Source: CAXYVX01 sp049297855 (GTDB lineage: Bacteria > Patescibacteriota > Saccharimonadia > Saccharimonadales > Saccharimonadaceae). Taken from it: a stretch of DNA of 12,687 bases. The stretch is taken from contig JBAQVB010000059.1 of assembly GCA_049297855.1 (NCBI GenBank), positions 1-12,687 of the forward strand, in the 5' to 3' direction. Below, in pieces: positions 12,554 through 12,687 of this stretch. A program made the position numbers and the translations under genes. How positions within the stretch are numbered: position 1 is the stretch's first letter; each line of letters opens with the position of its first letter. The notes beneath the pieces were generated by a model. That model did no database searches and had not been told where the DNA came from. It was given only the letters and a program-made list of their open reading frames with translations.

Positions 12554-12687
12554 CTATTCAATAATACCAGCAAGTGCCCTAGCGACGGCTTGGTGACCAT
12601 GTATATCTAGATGCAGATCTGAGCTGTTCAGGATGAAATTACCCCGACTACCAGTTCCACCCTCAGCAATAGAACCAGTCCCAGTGA
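12554..12687 (-). CDS. C-terminal end of an SGNH/GDSL hydrolase (cut by the window edge)
   Basis: The last 43 codons of a protein whose end reads NSSDLHLDIHGHQAVARALA before a final GIIE and TAG at 12556-12554. The DxH block (here SSDLH) followed by GH..vA.aL is the usual ending of SGNH/GDSL-type esterases and lipases, where the Asp and His complete the catalytic triad with a Ser far upstream. A Gly/Thr-rich stretch (TGTGSIAEGGTGSRGN) precedes it. The rest lies outside the window, so substrate and localisation cannot be judged. It is read in the same direction as the gat operon but separated by about 190 bases. Confidence 0.6.
   Translation of the reverse strand, partial: TGTGSIAEGGTGSRGNFILNSSDLHLDIHGHQAVARALAGIIE

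Noticed and set aside
1..12687. CRISPR array, insertion sequence, prophage or tRNA/rRNA genes
   Set aside because: I saw no regularly spaced repeats, transposase or integrase motifs, phage genes, or tRNA-like cloverleaf sequences on either strand.

Overview
The window looks like a chromosomal segment of a small-genome, ultra-small bacterium of the Patescibacteria/CPR. Saccharibacteria (TM7) is my best guess, though no rRNA or other decisive marker is present. The reasons are the dense short operons, many small membrane proteins, a GalU-like enzyme with a divergent GNAT-type segment, the GatCAB transamidation route, and a mixture of strong Shine-Dalgarno sites with apparently leaderless genes. 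The code appears standard: TAA, TGA and TAG all end genes at family-typical positions. Most genes are on the minus strand.

Layout. 1-409 is the 5' end of pheT (minus). 410-627 is a divergent promoter region and, on the plus strand, a promoter followed by a structured RNA with competing pairings and a terminator. It sits ahead of a small secreted DUF3761-like protein (628-1149, plus). This plus-strand unit splits pheS (1206-2234, minus) from pheT. 2281-3161 (minus) holds two overlapping small membrane proteins of unknown function. 3280-4281 (plus) is an aquaporin-family channel with a histone-H1-like basic N-tail. 4352-5443 (minus) is rmuC. 5480-6402 (minus) is a cassette of three small envelope proteins (DUF948-like, YtxH, DUF5665-like) with two 14-base overlaps. 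6457-7431 (minus) is a galU-type nucleotidyltransferase. 7574-12361 (minus) is a tight gat operon in the order gatC, gatA, a membrane-anchored HEPN-like protein, a PEBP-family protein, gatB. Upstream of gatC are about 190 non-coding bases and then the C-terminal end of an SGNH/GDSL hydrolase.

The genes fall into two themes. One is decoding of the genetic code: PheRS charges tRNA-Phe, and GatCAB converts misacylated Glu-tRNA-Gln and/or Asp-tRNA-Asn. The other is the cell envelope: channel, YtxH cassette, GalU, secreted protein, SGNH hydrolase. The most unusual items are a complete Nudix hydrolase domain inserted inside GatA, an in-frame TAG near the gatA 5' end with gatC and gatA in one reading frame, a HEPN-like protein with an Rx4H motif inside the gat operon, a candidate riboswitch/attenuator before the DUF3761-like gene, and four minus-strand genes whose -10 box ends exactly six bases before the ATG, the geometry of leaderless transcripts.
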